NCBI GenBank assembly: GCA_040218535.1
Contig: JAVJRG010000009.1
Span: 186,001-250,000, forward strand
Direction of reading: 5' to 3'
From: Lacipirellulaceae bacterium
Lineage (GTDB): Bacteria; Planctomycetota; Planctomycetia; Pirellulales; Lacipirellulaceae
Length of the DNA: 64,000 bases
The notes below the pieces were generated by a model, which saw nothing but the letters and a program-made list of their open reading frames with translations, had not been told where the DNA came from and ran no database searches. The translations under genes were made by a program, and so were the position numbers. Of the stretch, positions 18,398 to 27,652 are shown one piece after another; position 1 is the stretch's first letter; every line of letters starts with the position of its first letter.

Positions 18398-18798
18398 TCG
18401 GTTTCCTTCTTCAGATACTGCTTTCGGCAAGCAGTTGTATTCTAGTTCGATCTATAAAAGCTGCCACACTCTGGCGACTTCCAATAAAGAACCACAACGA
18501 CACGACGAGTACAACGGAGGCTCACAGGTTTGGAATCTCAAGAAGCAACTCTTTGGGAACCACAAATTTATCAAATATCACGAATCTAATTCTTGGAAGT
18601 CCCTCCAACTAGGCAATGTTCTTCAGGAATTCGTTTGATTCGTGAATATTCGTGGTTCAAAGAAGAAGTCTTCGCACATTCACCACCCGCGATGCTTTCC
18701 GTCGTGCTCGTCGTGTCGTCGTGGTTTCTCCACAGAGCAGAACAAGTCGCTACAATAGAATTATCTGCTCGTGATCTGTTACAACTTTCAGCAACTCG
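18398..18798. other. Divergent intergenic region between selD and selB
   Basis: No gene is seen in these 401 bases. The region must hold the promoters of the selD-fusion gene (minus) and of selB-selA (plus). It also contains the repeat at 18557-18660. A ribosome site before selB is weak. Confidence 0.5.
18557..18660. repeat. Long inverted repeat (ACGAAT type), second copy
   Basis: The left arm GAACCACAAATTTATCAAAT and the right arm AATTCGTTTGATTCGTGAAT followed by ATTCGTGGTTC form an imperfect hairpin of the same family as 15925-16076. Confidence 0.75.
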
Positions 18799-20751
18799 AT
18801 GAAGCACCTTCTTCTTGGCACTGCCGGGCATATTGATCACGGTAAAACGTCACTAGTTCAAGCTCTGACCGGTGTCGATACCGATCGGCTGCCTGACGAG
18901 CGACGTCGCCAGATTACGATCGATCTTGGGTTCGCCCCACTGTCAGTCGGCGATTACGAAATTGGCATCGTCGATGTGCCGGGGCATGAACGCTTCGTCC
19001 GCAACATGCTGGCCGGGGCGACCGGCGTGGACTTGGCAATGTTGGTGGTCGCTGCCGACGATTCAGTCAAGCCACAGACCCGTGAGCACTTGGAAATCTT
19101 CAATCACTTGGGAATCAAGTCTGGCTTGGTCGTCATCACCAAGTGCGATTTGGCAGAACCGGAGTGGATTGAACTGGTCGAGAGTGAAGTCAAAGAACTC
19201 GTCGATGGCACTTTCCTCGCCGAGTCGCCCGTCGTGCAGGTCAGCTCCCGAACCGGCGAGGGCATTCGGGCGCTACGCGAGCACATTGAAACGATTGCAC
19301 AGCAAGCAATAGCGCATCGAGATGACGCGCTGAACACAAGTTTCCACCTTTCGATTGACCGCGTCTTTACCATGGCGGGACACGGCACGATCGTCACCGG
19401 AAGCGCTGCGAGCGGGCAGGTCCGCATTGGAGACGAGTTGGAACTCCAACCCTCAGGGCGGCTCGTCCGAGTTCGCGGCCTACAATGCCACGATCAGGAG
19501 GTTGAGCAAGCGGCCCGCGGCCAACGGGTGGCCGTCAATCTTTCCGGAGTCCACTACGACGAACTGGCTCGCGGGGAGATTCTTTGCAGCCCGGGAACTT
19601 TGCGTCCAACCCAACTCTTGACGGTTGAGTTACGAATCAGCCAGCAGGTTGCACAATCCGTCAAGCACCGCAGCGCTGTGCGCGTTCACCTGGGAACAGC
19701 CACTATTCCCGCGAAAGTCGCCTTGCTAGGGGCGTCGCAAGTTGAGCCCGGTGAACGGGTCTACGCGCAGTTGTTCCTATCCCAACCGGTCGCCGCGTTC
19801 TGGGGACAGCCGTTTATCTTGCGCAATGTCTCACCCGTGGTCACGCTCGGCGGCGGTCGCGTTCTACAACCAAGGGCTGAGAAGCTGAAACGCACCGACG
19901 ACTCGAATCGCCAGTGGCTTGACGCCCTCGCGGGAGACGATCCCTGCAAACGTGTCGCTGCCGTCGCACTCGCCTCACAGGTACGAGGTTGGGACCCCAA
20001 TGACCTACCGATGCTGGCGGGCGTTTCGAACGGGAAAGAAATCATTGATCAACTTGTTCAAGAAGGCCTGCTAGTCGCACTTCTCGCAAGCAACGGTGAA
20101 GCCGTCTATCTGCACAGCCAAGTGTTCGCAGACCTCTCACAACGCATCCTCAAACTATTGGAGATCGAACACCAAAGCACTCCCCTGAAAGAATACGTCG
20201 AGCCTTCGCGAATTAACAAGCAGCTCCGATCCGTTTCCAATAGTGTCTTCGAGTCGCTCTGCATGAAGCTACGGGATAACAAGTTCATCAAGTTCAGCAA
20301 ACGAGGGCTCGCCCTCGCGGACTGGCACCCCCAACTTCGTACAGACCAAGAGGCACTCCTCGACGAGCTTCTAATAAAATACCAGCAATGCCAACTCCAA
20401 TCCCCGCCGCCGGCGCAACTGGCCGAGGAATTAAAGGCACCACTTGAGAACGTCGCCGAGATGATTGAAGTCGCAGTCGAAGCTGGTCGGCTCGTGAGAA
20501 TCTCCAAAGAGGTACTTCTCGACACGCAAGTTTTTGAGCAAGCTCAAGCTCTCGTTACCATGAAACTTAACGAAGCAAACGAGCTTTCCGTCAGCCAGAT
20601 TCGCGAGCTGCTGGGAACTACCAGAAAGATCGCCGTGCCTCTGTGCGAATACTTCGACGCCATTGGTTTGACGCGACGTGATGGAGATGTCCGTAGGCTT
20701 GCCAATCACCTTCGATCAAGCGAGACAGCGTTCGAGAAGGCGTCCAACTAG
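18799..20751 (+). CDS. selB: Selenocysteine-specific translation elongation factor SelB
   Basis: A 650-residue GTPase. G1 is GHIDHGKT (residues 10-17), G3 is DVPGHERFV and G4 is TKCDLAE. EF-Tu-like domains 2 and 3 follow ([20 protein letters not shown]). The C-terminal third is a chain of winged-helix repeats, ending with [35 protein letters not shown], which bind SECIS hairpins. It delivers Sec-tRNA-Sec to the ribosome at recoded UGA codons. Its TAG stop overlaps the GTG start of selA by one base, so the two are co-translated. Confidence 0.97.
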   Translation: MKHLLLGTAGHIDHGKTSLVQALTGVDTDRLPDERRRQITIDLGFAPLSVGDYEIGIVDVPGHERFVRNMLAGATGVDLAMLVVAADDSVKPQTREHLEIFNHLGIKSGLVVITKCDLAEPEWIELVESEVKELVDGTFLAESPVVQVSSRTGEGIRALREHIETIAQQAIAHRDDALNTSFHLSIDRVFTMAGHGTIVTGSAASGQVRIGDELELQPSGRLVRVRGLQCHDQEVEQAARGQRVAVNLSGVHYDELARGEILCSPGTLRPTQLLTVELRISQQVAQSVKHRSAVRVHLGTATIPAKVALLGASQVEPGERVYAQLFLSQPVAAFWGQPFILRNVSPVVTLGGGRVLQPRAEKLKRTDDSNRQWLDALAGDDPCKRVAAVALASQVRGWDPNDLPMLAGVSNGKEIIDQLVQEGLLVALLASNGEAVYLHSQVFADLSQRILKLLEIEHQSTPLKEYVEPSRINKQLRSVSNSVFESLCMKLRDNKFIKFSKRGLALADWHPQLRTDQEALLDELLIKYQQCQLQSPPPAQLAEELKAPLENVAEMIEVAVEAGRLVRISKEVLLDTQVFEQAQALVTMKLNEANELSVSQIRELLGTTRKIAVPLCEYFDAIGLTRRDGDVRRLANHLRSSETAFEKASN

Positions 20752-22175
20752 TGTCCGACAGTAATGAGCTACTGCGTAATCTCCCCAGCGTATCCGCATT
20801 GTTGGAAGTCGCAAACCTGCAAGGTGCATCTCAGCAGTTCGGCAAAGCAGCGGTTACCAGAACGGCAAGACAAGTTGTCCATGAATTGCGTGAGAAGTTG
20901 ATCTCCGCCAATCATCCCAACGAAACAATCCTCAACGTCGAAGCAGTTGCCGAGCTTGTGTCGCAACATCTCAACACGCAAGAAAGCACAAGGCTGCAAC
21001 CAGTAATCAATGCCACCGGGATCCTCCTGCACACAGGCTTGGGACGAGCGCCACTTCCATCCGCAGCCGTTCATGCGGTTACGGAAGCAGCCCAAGGCTA
21101 TTGCAATGTCGAGCTTGAGTTGGCAAGCGGCGAGCGTACTCGACGGTCCGCTCATGTGGCGGACCTACTCTGCGAGTTGACCGGCGCCGAAGCGGCTCAC
21201 GTGGTCAACAATAATGCCGGTGCGACGGCTCTAGTCTTGGCGGCATTGGCGACGGATCGCGAGGTGATCGTTTCCCACGGTGAATTGATCGAAATCGGAG
21301 GTGGCTACCGTTTGCCGGAAGTGATGGAAACCTTCGGGGCAAAACTGCGACCCGTCGGCACCACGAACAAAACCCGCGCCGGCGACTACGAAGCGGCAAT
21401 CACCGAGCAAACCGGTGCGCTACTGGTAGTCCATACGAGTAACTATGCGATACGCGGCTTTACCGAGACGCCGCCAGTAGCACAAATCGCTGAACTCGCC
21501 CATCGAAACAAACTTCCGCTCGTCCACGATGTTGGCTCAGGCGCACTCCTAGACTTCGCCCAGTTCGGCTGTCATTCAGAGCCTGTAGCCGCTGACAGTA
21601 TCCAAGCCGGTGCCGACCTTGTCCTCTTTAGCGGCGACAAACTTCTGGGCGGACCTCAGGCTGGCATCATTGTTGGTGGGCAGCAGTGGATTGAGCGTGT
21701 CGTTGCTCATCCACTCAACCGAGCCCTACGAGTCGACAAGACCACCCTTGCCGCCTTGCGTGCCACCTTGCAGCTTTATCGCCAACCGGAAAGTGTCACG
21801 GAATCGATTCCGCTCTTGGGTCTGTTGAGCACTCCTGTCGAAGAGCTTCAACTCCGGGCGGAAAAACTCGCCGAGTCGATTCGATCGCACACGGCTCAAT
21901 GGGGAATCAACGTCGAAGAGGACGAAGCCTACCTCGGCGGCGGGTCTGTCCCCGATCAGTCAGTCGCCAGTCGGAGCGTCTCAATTGACTCCGATGAACT
22001 CAGCGTCGACGCTCTCGCAAAGGCTCTGCGAACAAGCGATCCTTCCGTCGTTCCAAGAGTCCACAACGGGCAATTACTTCTCAACCTTCGCAGCGTGCTC
22101 CCCGTACAAGATGAGCCGCTGGCGAAAGCTGTCATCAAAGCTGCACGAAGTTTGAACCACGAATCGAACGAATAA
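20751..22175 (+). CDS. selA: L-seryl-tRNA(Sec) selenium transferase SelA
   Basis: A 474-residue PLP enzyme of the SelA family, starting at GTG directly on the selB stop. Visible blocks are the N-terminal domain, QPVINATGILLHTGLGRAPL, the VNNNAGATALVLAALA cofactor loop and the Schiff-base lysine in LVLFSGDKLLGGPQAGIIVG. It converts Ser-tRNA-Sec to Sec-tRNA-Sec with selenophosphate. The last residues (NHESNE) and the stop codon lie inside an intergenic palindromic repeat (22154-22237), so the C-terminus appears to have been redefined by repeat insertion. Confidence 0.97.
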   Translation: MSDSNELLRNLPSVSALLEVANLQGASQQFGKAAVTRTARQVVHELREKLISANHPNETILNVEAVAELVSQHLNTQESTRLQPVINATGILLHTGLGRAPLPSAAVHAVTEAAQGYCNVELELASGERTRRSAHVADLLCELTGAEAAHVVNNNAGATALVLAALATDREVIVSHGELIEIGGGYRLPEVMETFGAKLRPVGTTNKTRAGDYEAAITEQTGALLVVHTSNYAIRGFTETPPVAQIAELAHRNKLPLVHDVGSGALLDFAQFGCHSEPVAADSIQAGADLVLFSGDKLLGGPQAGIIVGGQQWIERVVAHPLNRALRVDKTTLAALRATLQLYRQPESVTESIPLLGLLSTPVEELQLRAEKLAESIRSHTAQWGINVEEDEAYLGGGSVPDQSVASRSVSIDSDELSVDALAKALRTSDPSVVPRVHNGQLLLNLRSVLPVQDEPLAKAVIKAARSLNHESNE

Positions 22176-22237
22176 CACGAATACTCTTGTCGAAAGCACT
22201 TCTTCCTTATTGGTAATATTCGTCTTATTCGTGGTTC
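22154..22237. repeat. Inverted repeat overlapping the selA 3' end
   Basis: The left arm GAACCACGAATCGAACGAAT runs through the selA stop codon, and the right arm ends CGTCTTATTCGTGGTTC. It lies between convergent genes and belongs to the family of 15925-16076. Confidence 0.85.
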
Positions 22238-23246
22238 AAAATCGACTCACTAAAAAGCTCGACAAAACGAGACAGAGCAACCAGATGGAACTCGGCTCCG
22301 GCACGGCAACTACCACGGGCAGCGCAACCGCCACCGAACCGTACTGGTTCTGCCACACCACAAGGTCGTCAGCATCCACCATTGAGTCGTGGTCGGCGTC
22401 CCCCTCGGAGAACATCGTCCCTGATCCGAAACCGCGTTGCCAAATCAGCAGATCAATTCCGTCGACGAACGTACTCGAATTGAAGTCCGCCGAATCAAGC
22501 ATCGCGACAACATCAATCGTCGCGTCAGCCAGACCCAGCCCCACATAAGCACCAATCGTGTTCGCATAGATGTCACGGTTATCTTGGCCGCCGCTGGTAT
22601 CCCAGCGATGGACCGTATCGGTTGCCAAGCCGAACACCGCACTGGAGTCTGTCGGTGTTCCCCCGTCATGCCAAAGGCCTTGGGTGCCGATCTCCAGGTA
22701 CAGATCGGTCGTCGTTCCGGCAGCTCCCGCCATGTAAGTAACCGTTGCCACGCGCCATGAGTCATCCCCGGAAGCATCCGAGCAGTGCGCATCGTTCATG
22801 TCGCAGCTAGGGCCGATTCCGATGCTGTCGGAAAGGCCGCTGGAGCCGTCGAGAATGCTTAAGCCTGAAAAAGCTTCGATGTAATTCGCAGGGACGCCAA
22901 TCGCCAACCCCTCGCTTGTATCGAACACCAACTGATGACGCTCAACCGTGGGCAGCACTTGCACCGTGGGGTTGTAGACCTCAATCGATTGAAAATCGAG
23001 CGTCGCACTTTGCGTAGAAACCAGATTCAAAGAGAACGCCGAGAGCGTTTCTCCCGTGGCGGGTCGCGCCCAGATGTCAAAGGTCGTCGTGCCCCCGGCG
23101 AGTACCTGAATCGTCTGCACTTCGGGACCCGCATCGCGCGTAGAAATCCAGAAGTTGGCAATATCCTCCGCGCCGACTTTCCCTGGCATAATGAAACCAA
23201 GGAGAGCAAGTAGCAGCAGAATCGAATTTCGGCAGCGCACCAACAC
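22236..23246 (-). CDS. PEP-CTERM sorting domain protein with dockerin-like repeats
   Basis: An exported protein ending in VPEPSS, a hydrophobic stretch and a short basic tail (PEP-CTERM signal for exosortase-dependent sorting). Before it lie two EF-hand/dockerin-like repeats (FNSSTFVDGIDLLIWQRGFG and DADHDSMVDADDLVVWQNQYG), which in planctomycete proteins often precede the sorting signal. The frame is open to 23375, but the GTG at 23246 has a GGGGGC site upstream and directly precedes the signal peptide (CRNSILLLLALLGFIMPGKVGA), so I prefer it. The main domain (about residues 30-250) is not recognised. Confidence 0.75.
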   Translation of the reverse strand: MLVRCRNSILLLLALLGFIMPGKVGAEDIANFWISTRDAGPEVQTIQVLAGGTTTFDIWARPATGETLSAFSLNLVSTQSATLDFQSIEVYNPTVQVLPTVERHQLVFDTSEGLAIGVPANYIEAFSGLSILDGSSGLSDSIGIGPSCDMNDAHCSDASGDDSWRVATVTYMAGAAGTTTDLYLEIGTQGLWHDGGTPTDSSAVFGLATDTVHRWDTSGGQDNRDIYANTIGAYVGLGLADATIDVVAMLDSADFNSSTFVDGIDLLIWQRGFGSGTMFSEGDADHDSMVDADDLVVWQNQYGSVAVALPVVVAVPEPSSIWLLCLVLSSFLVSRF

Positions 23247-23510
23247 GGAAAGCCCCCAGATAGGAACCGAACTCCTGGCTAAACCCCTAGCCTTCAGTAT
23301 ATCGGGCCTGCAAGCCAACGCGATTATTTTTTTGTCGTCATATCGATCCAGACCAACGCCGCCCCAACATTCCACAGCGGCCCAGAAGCTATTTCTCCTG
23401 ATTGGCCAAAATTTCTCGGAAAATGGTAAGCTGGGTGTCAGGTTGGCTACTCAGTTTTTGATTAACATCATGAAGAGGTAGCGATTCGCTGGTTTGAGAA
23501 GCGATCCGCG

Positions 23511-25709
23511 ATGGCCTCGGTGGTTTCGTTTCGGCGATATTCGGGATTTTTGAAAGATATGAGTAAGAGCCTTCCAGCATTGAGAAGCCTGTCCTTCTGG
23601 CGTGCTGCCCTGCTGGTTGCCGCCGTCATAGGGTCGCTCCGCTCGCAGGCAGTTGCGACGACATTCAATTGGAATTTCGACGGCAACGGCTCTTGGCAGT
23701 CGTCTTTCAACTGGACTCCCTTCGGAACCCCGAGCAACGAAAACGACGTGGCTGTCTTTGGTAGTGTCATTTCCGGCCCCGTGAATGTCTTCTCGTTTTC
23801 TGACGAAACGGTTGGCGGCATCGTTTTTGACAATCTCAACTCTTACACAATTGCCAATTCATCCGCGAATCAAATCACGCTCGACGGCCCAGGTGCCAAC
23901 TCAGCATTTCTTAACGTCGACCAAGGTGACCACTTTATTAATGAAAACTTACGGCTTGCGGCCGACCTGGATGTCACGATCCTAGAAAACCATTCGCTGA
24001 CTCTGAGCGGAGTATCCACCCTGCTTAGCTCTCCGACCATCACGAAGACTGGCGGAGGCGATCTTCGCTTCAATGGCTTCACTGGCCTTAATGGCGGCAG
24101 CGTCTTTGGTCTCAAGGGAACGATCTCCGGTACTGGTGAAATCGGTGGCAATCTCGACAACAGCGGTGCGACGGTTTCTCCTGGAGAAAACGGCATCGGC
24201 ACCTTCTTCGTCCAGCAAAACTATGTTCAGGGCCAAGATGCAAGCGTGGCATTTGAACTCGCGGGCACTTCTCCTTCGCAACATGACCGACTGGTCGTGT
24301 TTGGCGACGCCTCGTTCGGCGGCTCCTTGAACGTCGATCTTTTCTCCGGCTACTCACCCAATGTTGGAGATGAATACACGGTGATGACCTTCGCATCAAG
24401 CTCGGGCAGTTTCGACAATGTCTCGCTGCCCTTCCTACTAAGCGGGAACCAATTCCAAGCCATCTTCAACGATACCGACGTCCGCATGAAGGTCGGGCGG
24501 CACATCAACTGGGTTGGCGGCACCGGCGTGAAGTTCTGGAACAATCCCAACAATTGGCAATTCAATTTCATTCCCGATGACGATTCCATCGCGGCAATCT
24601 CCGGCTTTGGTACGACGCTAATTTTAGACAACAACATTGGAGCGGTTCTGGGGGTGCAGCTCACAAATTTACGCAATTTGAGGATTGATGGGAGTACCGG
24701 ACCGGCGGAGTTGCAAGTCTTGGGAAGCGTCACCTTGGATGCCAGTTCTTCGTTGGACATGATCGGTAGCCAATCACAACTCAATGCCTCGACCATTTCC
24801 ACCAGAGGACAAATCTTCGTTGACCAGGGCGCGTCGATCACAGCGTCGCACAAGTATGTTCAAAATGGCGGCTCAACTTCTTTGCAGGGAATCCTCACAG
24901 CTGAGGATGTCAACATCCAACAAGGCCTGTTCACGGGTAACGGAGAGGTTCGTGGGAATCTCTCCGTGGGCACCGCGACCACGAACGCCCAACTTAGCCC
25001 AGGCGTCGGCATCGGTTCGCTCACCGTCAACGGCAACGTTGATCTCAACGCGGGTTCTGAACTTCTTGTCGAGCTCGATGGGAGTGGTCCAAGCTTGGTG
25101 GCCGACCAGCTGGTGGTTAACGGCAACGTCGACTTAGGCGGAACGCTTAATCTAAATGTCTTCGGTAGCCCCGACATTTCAATCAATGAAAAAATCGAAA
25201 TCATCGCCGGCGAGACCTTTGAGCCGGGGCAGTTATTCGATGAGATCACGGGGCTTGTCACGGATAATGGTTCATTGATCGTCACGTTTCTAACGGACGG
25301 CTGGGACACGATCATGACGGTCTCTCTACATTCCTCGCAAATGCTGGGGGACATGAACGGCGACAGCACGGTTGATGACCTGGATGCGGAACTGTTTGCT
25401 TGGGCACTGCGCGATTCGGATACTTACTACGACGAATACATTCTCGGCGGCGGCGGGGCTGACGAGTCGATGGCTGATATGGATTCCGATGGCGATCTCA
25501 CTTTCGCTGACATCCCCGCCTTCCTGACAGCCGTAGAAATGTCAGGCAGTAGCGTTGCCGCCGCCAGTGCCGCGATGGCCGCCGTCTTTTCCGCAGCCGT
25601 CCCCGAACCGAATACGCTGCTGCTCTTGGCGATCGGCATGCCTTTCGCGATAAACTACAGGAATCGCACCGCAGGCCAAAACCCAAAATACCAAAACCCC
25701 AAAGCCTAA
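23511..25709 (+). CDS. Large PEP-CTERM protein with passenger-type beta repeats
   Basis: Up to 732 residues; a second start at 23559 (residue 17) directly precedes a signal-peptide-like segment ending SQAVATT. The body is rich in T/S/G/N with autotransporter-passenger-like blocks, for example SGTGEIGGNLDNSGATVSPG and its later counterpart GNGEVRGNLSVG...LSPGVG, indicating an internal duplication of about 330 residues. Calcium-binding-like GDMNGDSTVDDLDAELFAW and MADMDSDGDLTFADIPAFL precede the VPEPNT sorting signal. Oddly, after the transmembrane part the protein runs on with NRTAGQNPKYQNPKA, encoded by a CCAAAA-type intergenic repeat. Confidence 0.8.
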   Translation: MASVVSFRRYSGFLKDMSKSLPALRSLSFWRAALLVAAVIGSLRSQAVATTFNWNFDGNGSWQSSFNWTPFGTPSNENDVAVFGSVISGPVNVFSFSDETVGGIVFDNLNSYTIANSSANQITLDGPGANSAFLNVDQGDHFINENLRLAADLDVTILENHSLTLSGVSTLLSSPTITKTGGGDLRFNGFTGLNGGSVFGLKGTISGTGEIGGNLDNSGATVSPGENGIGTFFVQQNYVQGQDASVAFELAGTSPSQHDRLVVFGDASFGGSLNVDLFSGYSPNVGDEYTVMTFASSSGSFDNVSLPFLLSGNQFQAIFNDTDVRMKVGRHINWVGGTGVKFWNNPNNWQFNFIPDDDSIAAISGFGTTLILDNNIGAVLGVQLTNLRNLRIDGSTGPAELQVLGSVTLDASSSLDMIGSQSQLNASTISTRGQIFVDQGASITASHKYVQNGGSTSLQGILTAEDVNIQQGLFTGNGEVRGNLSVGTATTNAQLSPGVGIGSLTVNGNVDLNAGSELLVELDGSGPSLVADQLVVNGNVDLGGTLNLNVFGSPDISINEKIEIIAGETFEPGQLFDEITGLVTDNGSLIVTFLTDGWDTIMTVSLHSSQMLGDMNGDSTVDDLDAELFAWALRDSDTYYDEYILGGGGADESMADMDSDGDLTFADIPAFLTAVEMSGSSVAAASAAMAAVFSAAVPEPNTLLLLAIGMPFAINYRNRTAGQNPKYQNPKA

Positions 25710-25740
25710 AACTAGATCGCGTTTCTGGTACCATTCACCG

Positions 25741-26673
25741 ATGCTCTCGCTTCGAGTCCCGACAACGCGAAAAGCCTTTACGCTCGTCGAGTTGCTCGTC
25801 GTGGTGGCGATCATCAGTCTGCTGATCGGGCTACTCCTTCCGGCGGTGCAAGCGGCTCGCGAGGCTTCGCGGCGCTCGAAGTGTCAAAACAATCTCAAGC
25901 AACAAGCCCTGGCACTCAACTCCTATCACGCCCAGTCGCAACATTTTCCCGCCGGCGCTCGTCAACACGAACGCGAAGGCAGTATCAGCATTAGTTGGCA
26001 CGTCGCGGTGCTTCCAATGCTTGAGCAAACCGACCTGTACGATCGGATCGATCCCCAGCCAGACGGCGGAGCCGCTTTCTTTGCTCGCACGGTAATTCCT
26101 GAAGTCTTCATCTGCCCTAGCGGCAACGAGCGTTCATTTGGTTCGCTCACCGTTCAACCTTCCAACTATGCCGGCGTTGCGGGCTCGGGTGAGTCGCGTG
26201 TCGAGTGGACGCTCGACGAGCGAATCAATGGCCACGTTTTCACCGACGGTACGCTCTATTTGGGGAGCGAAGTCACCACCGGAGACATCACCGACGGAAC
26301 TTCCAACACGCTCGCCCTCGGCGAACGCAACGCCTACAACGCTGCCGAAGATTGGACCTACGGCGGAACCTGGCACGCCAAGGGCGCGTCGCCCACGCCG
26401 ACGCGCATCCAAGTCGGTGCCGCTAAGCACATGGTCTGGCCGATCAACACGGTGGAGAACCGGCGTGCATTTTACATCCGCGACTTTTCGGTCCCTGCGG
26501 AAGATCGCCTCGTCCTGAACAACGACCTCCCGTTCGGCAGCAACCACCCGGGCGGAGCCAGCTTCGCCCTGGCCGACGGGAGTGTCCATTTTTTCTCCGA
26601 GGACACAGACCTCTCGACGCTGAAGCGCATGGCTAGCCGCGCCGACGGCGAACTGACAAGTTGGGAGCCTTGA
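25741..26673 (+). CDS. DUF1559 protein with type IV pilin-like N-terminus
   Basis: A 310-residue protein. The N-terminus RKAFTLVELLVVVAIISLL is a prepilin methylation/cleavage motif with the following hydrophobic helix, then AVQAAREASRRSKCQNNLKQ, the DUF1559 signature. GTSNTLALGERN and the C-terminal NHPGGASFALADGSVHFFSED (H-X9-DG type) are typical. Planctomycetes carry many such genes; a role as pseudopilin or surface protein is assumed. It starts 31 bases after the upstream PEP-CTERM gene. Confidence 0.92.
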   Translation: MLSLRVPTTRKAFTLVELLVVVAIISLLIGLLLPAVQAAREASRRSKCQNNLKQQALALNSYHAQSQHFPAGARQHEREGSISISWHVAVLPMLEQTDLYDRIDPQPDGGAAFFARTVIPEVFICPSGNERSFGSLTVQPSNYAGVAGSGESRVEWTLDERINGHVFTDGTLYLGSEVTTGDITDGTSNTLALGERNAYNAAEDWTYGGTWHAKGASPTPTRIQVGAAKHMVWPINTVENRRAFYIRDFSVPAEDRLVLNNDLPFGSNHPGGASFALADGSVHFFSEDTDLSTLKRMASRADGELTSWEP

Positions 26674-27145
26674 AAGTAGCCCTACCGCTCCGCGGTAGGA
26701 AAGCGACTTAATCTCGATCGCCCGGTCACTCTCAAGTAGGTTGTCATTTACCAGCACTCCTGCAGTTCCTGTCGCGGAGCGACAGGGCTACATGGACTTA
26801 GGTCATTTCCAACCTTTTGCACTTTTGCACCAAAACGCGATTCGACTGTGCAAAAGCCCCTCGCTCTTTGACGCTTGTTTCAACGTAACCTCCTTGCAGT
26901 AAATGCGTTGTGCAAAGCGACCCCTTGCCGCGACTGGGACTATTGCTCTCGGGAGCCTCTTTCGCTCGGGAGGGCGAATTGACGTAAGTCGATCTGCGGG
27001 ATGCAGGACTTTCGAGTTGAGAAAGAACGCTCTCAGGTCATTATTCTAGCGGAGTGGGTGGCCAAAAACTTGCGGGAAAGTGGGCTCGAAACGGACTCGA
27101 TCTAGTCTAATAATCACTCATCTGATTCACGTAGAGTGCGACGAC
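26674..27145. other. Intergenic region with composite hairpin
   Basis: No gene is seen here. The first part holds a composite repeat (26677-26790). The rest (26791-27145) has only the leader of the next small gene; no clear promoter is recognised. Confidence 0.5.
26677..26790. repeat. Composite palindrome (CCTACCGCTCCGCGGTAGG / CCTGTCGCGGAGCGACAGG)
   Basis: Two hairpins, 26681-26699 and 26768-26786, are enclosed by outer inverted arms GTAGCCCT and AGGGCTAC. The structure resembles the 7516-7666 element in plan: outer GTAGCC arms with inner hairpins. Confidence 0.75.
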
Positions 27146-27595
27146 ATGAGCGAACAGACGAACACCGATGCGGCTAGAGAAGCGTGGACCCGTATCGAAT
27201 CGCTTGGCGGACATGGTGTCTGGGAGCCTGACACGGTTGTTGTTTCCCTCAAAGAGACGGGGATCGCTAACGAGGATCTGTCCCTGTTCGCAGACTTTCC
27301 GTTCGTTCACTTCCTCGACCTCAGTTCCAACCCGATTTCCGACGAAGCGCTGACGCACCTCGAAGGTCTTACCTCTCTTGAATCGCTCATTCTCGTCGAT
27401 ACCCAGATAACGGAAGCTGCGGTAGAGAAGTATCGCTCCTCCCACCCCGACGTTGAGGTTCGTACAGAGCCACTGCCGCCATCTACCGTCAACCCATTTA
27501 CTGGCAAGCCCGTTGGCGAGTATCCAGTGGGTGCCATAGCTTTTAGCCAAGATTTCCTGGAGAAGCGCGGGCTGCTCGGCTATGATCATCACTGA
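27146..27595 (+). CDS. Small leucine-rich-repeat-like protein
   Basis: From the ATG at 27146 the product is 149 residues (an upstream ATG at 27080 is less likely). A central part reads FPFVHFLDLSSNPISDEALTH and SLESLILVDTQITEAAVEKY, two leucine-rich-repeat units as in planctomycete LRR proteins. The tail FTGKPVGEYPVGAIAFSQDFL is not recognised. There is no signal peptide, so it is probably cytoplasmic. Function unknown. Confidence 0.6.
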   Translation: MSEQTNTDAAREAWTRIESLGGHGVWEPDTVVVSLKETGIANEDLSLFADFPFVHFLDLSSNPISDEALTHLEGLTSLESLILVDTQITEAAVEKYRSSHPDVEVRTEPLPPSTVNPFTGKPVGEYPVGAIAFSQDFLEKRGLLGYDHH

Positions 27596-27652
27596 GAACG
27601 AGATGGCAACTAGTGTCCGACACTTGTCTTTTTTCTGTGATATGGGGGATTC

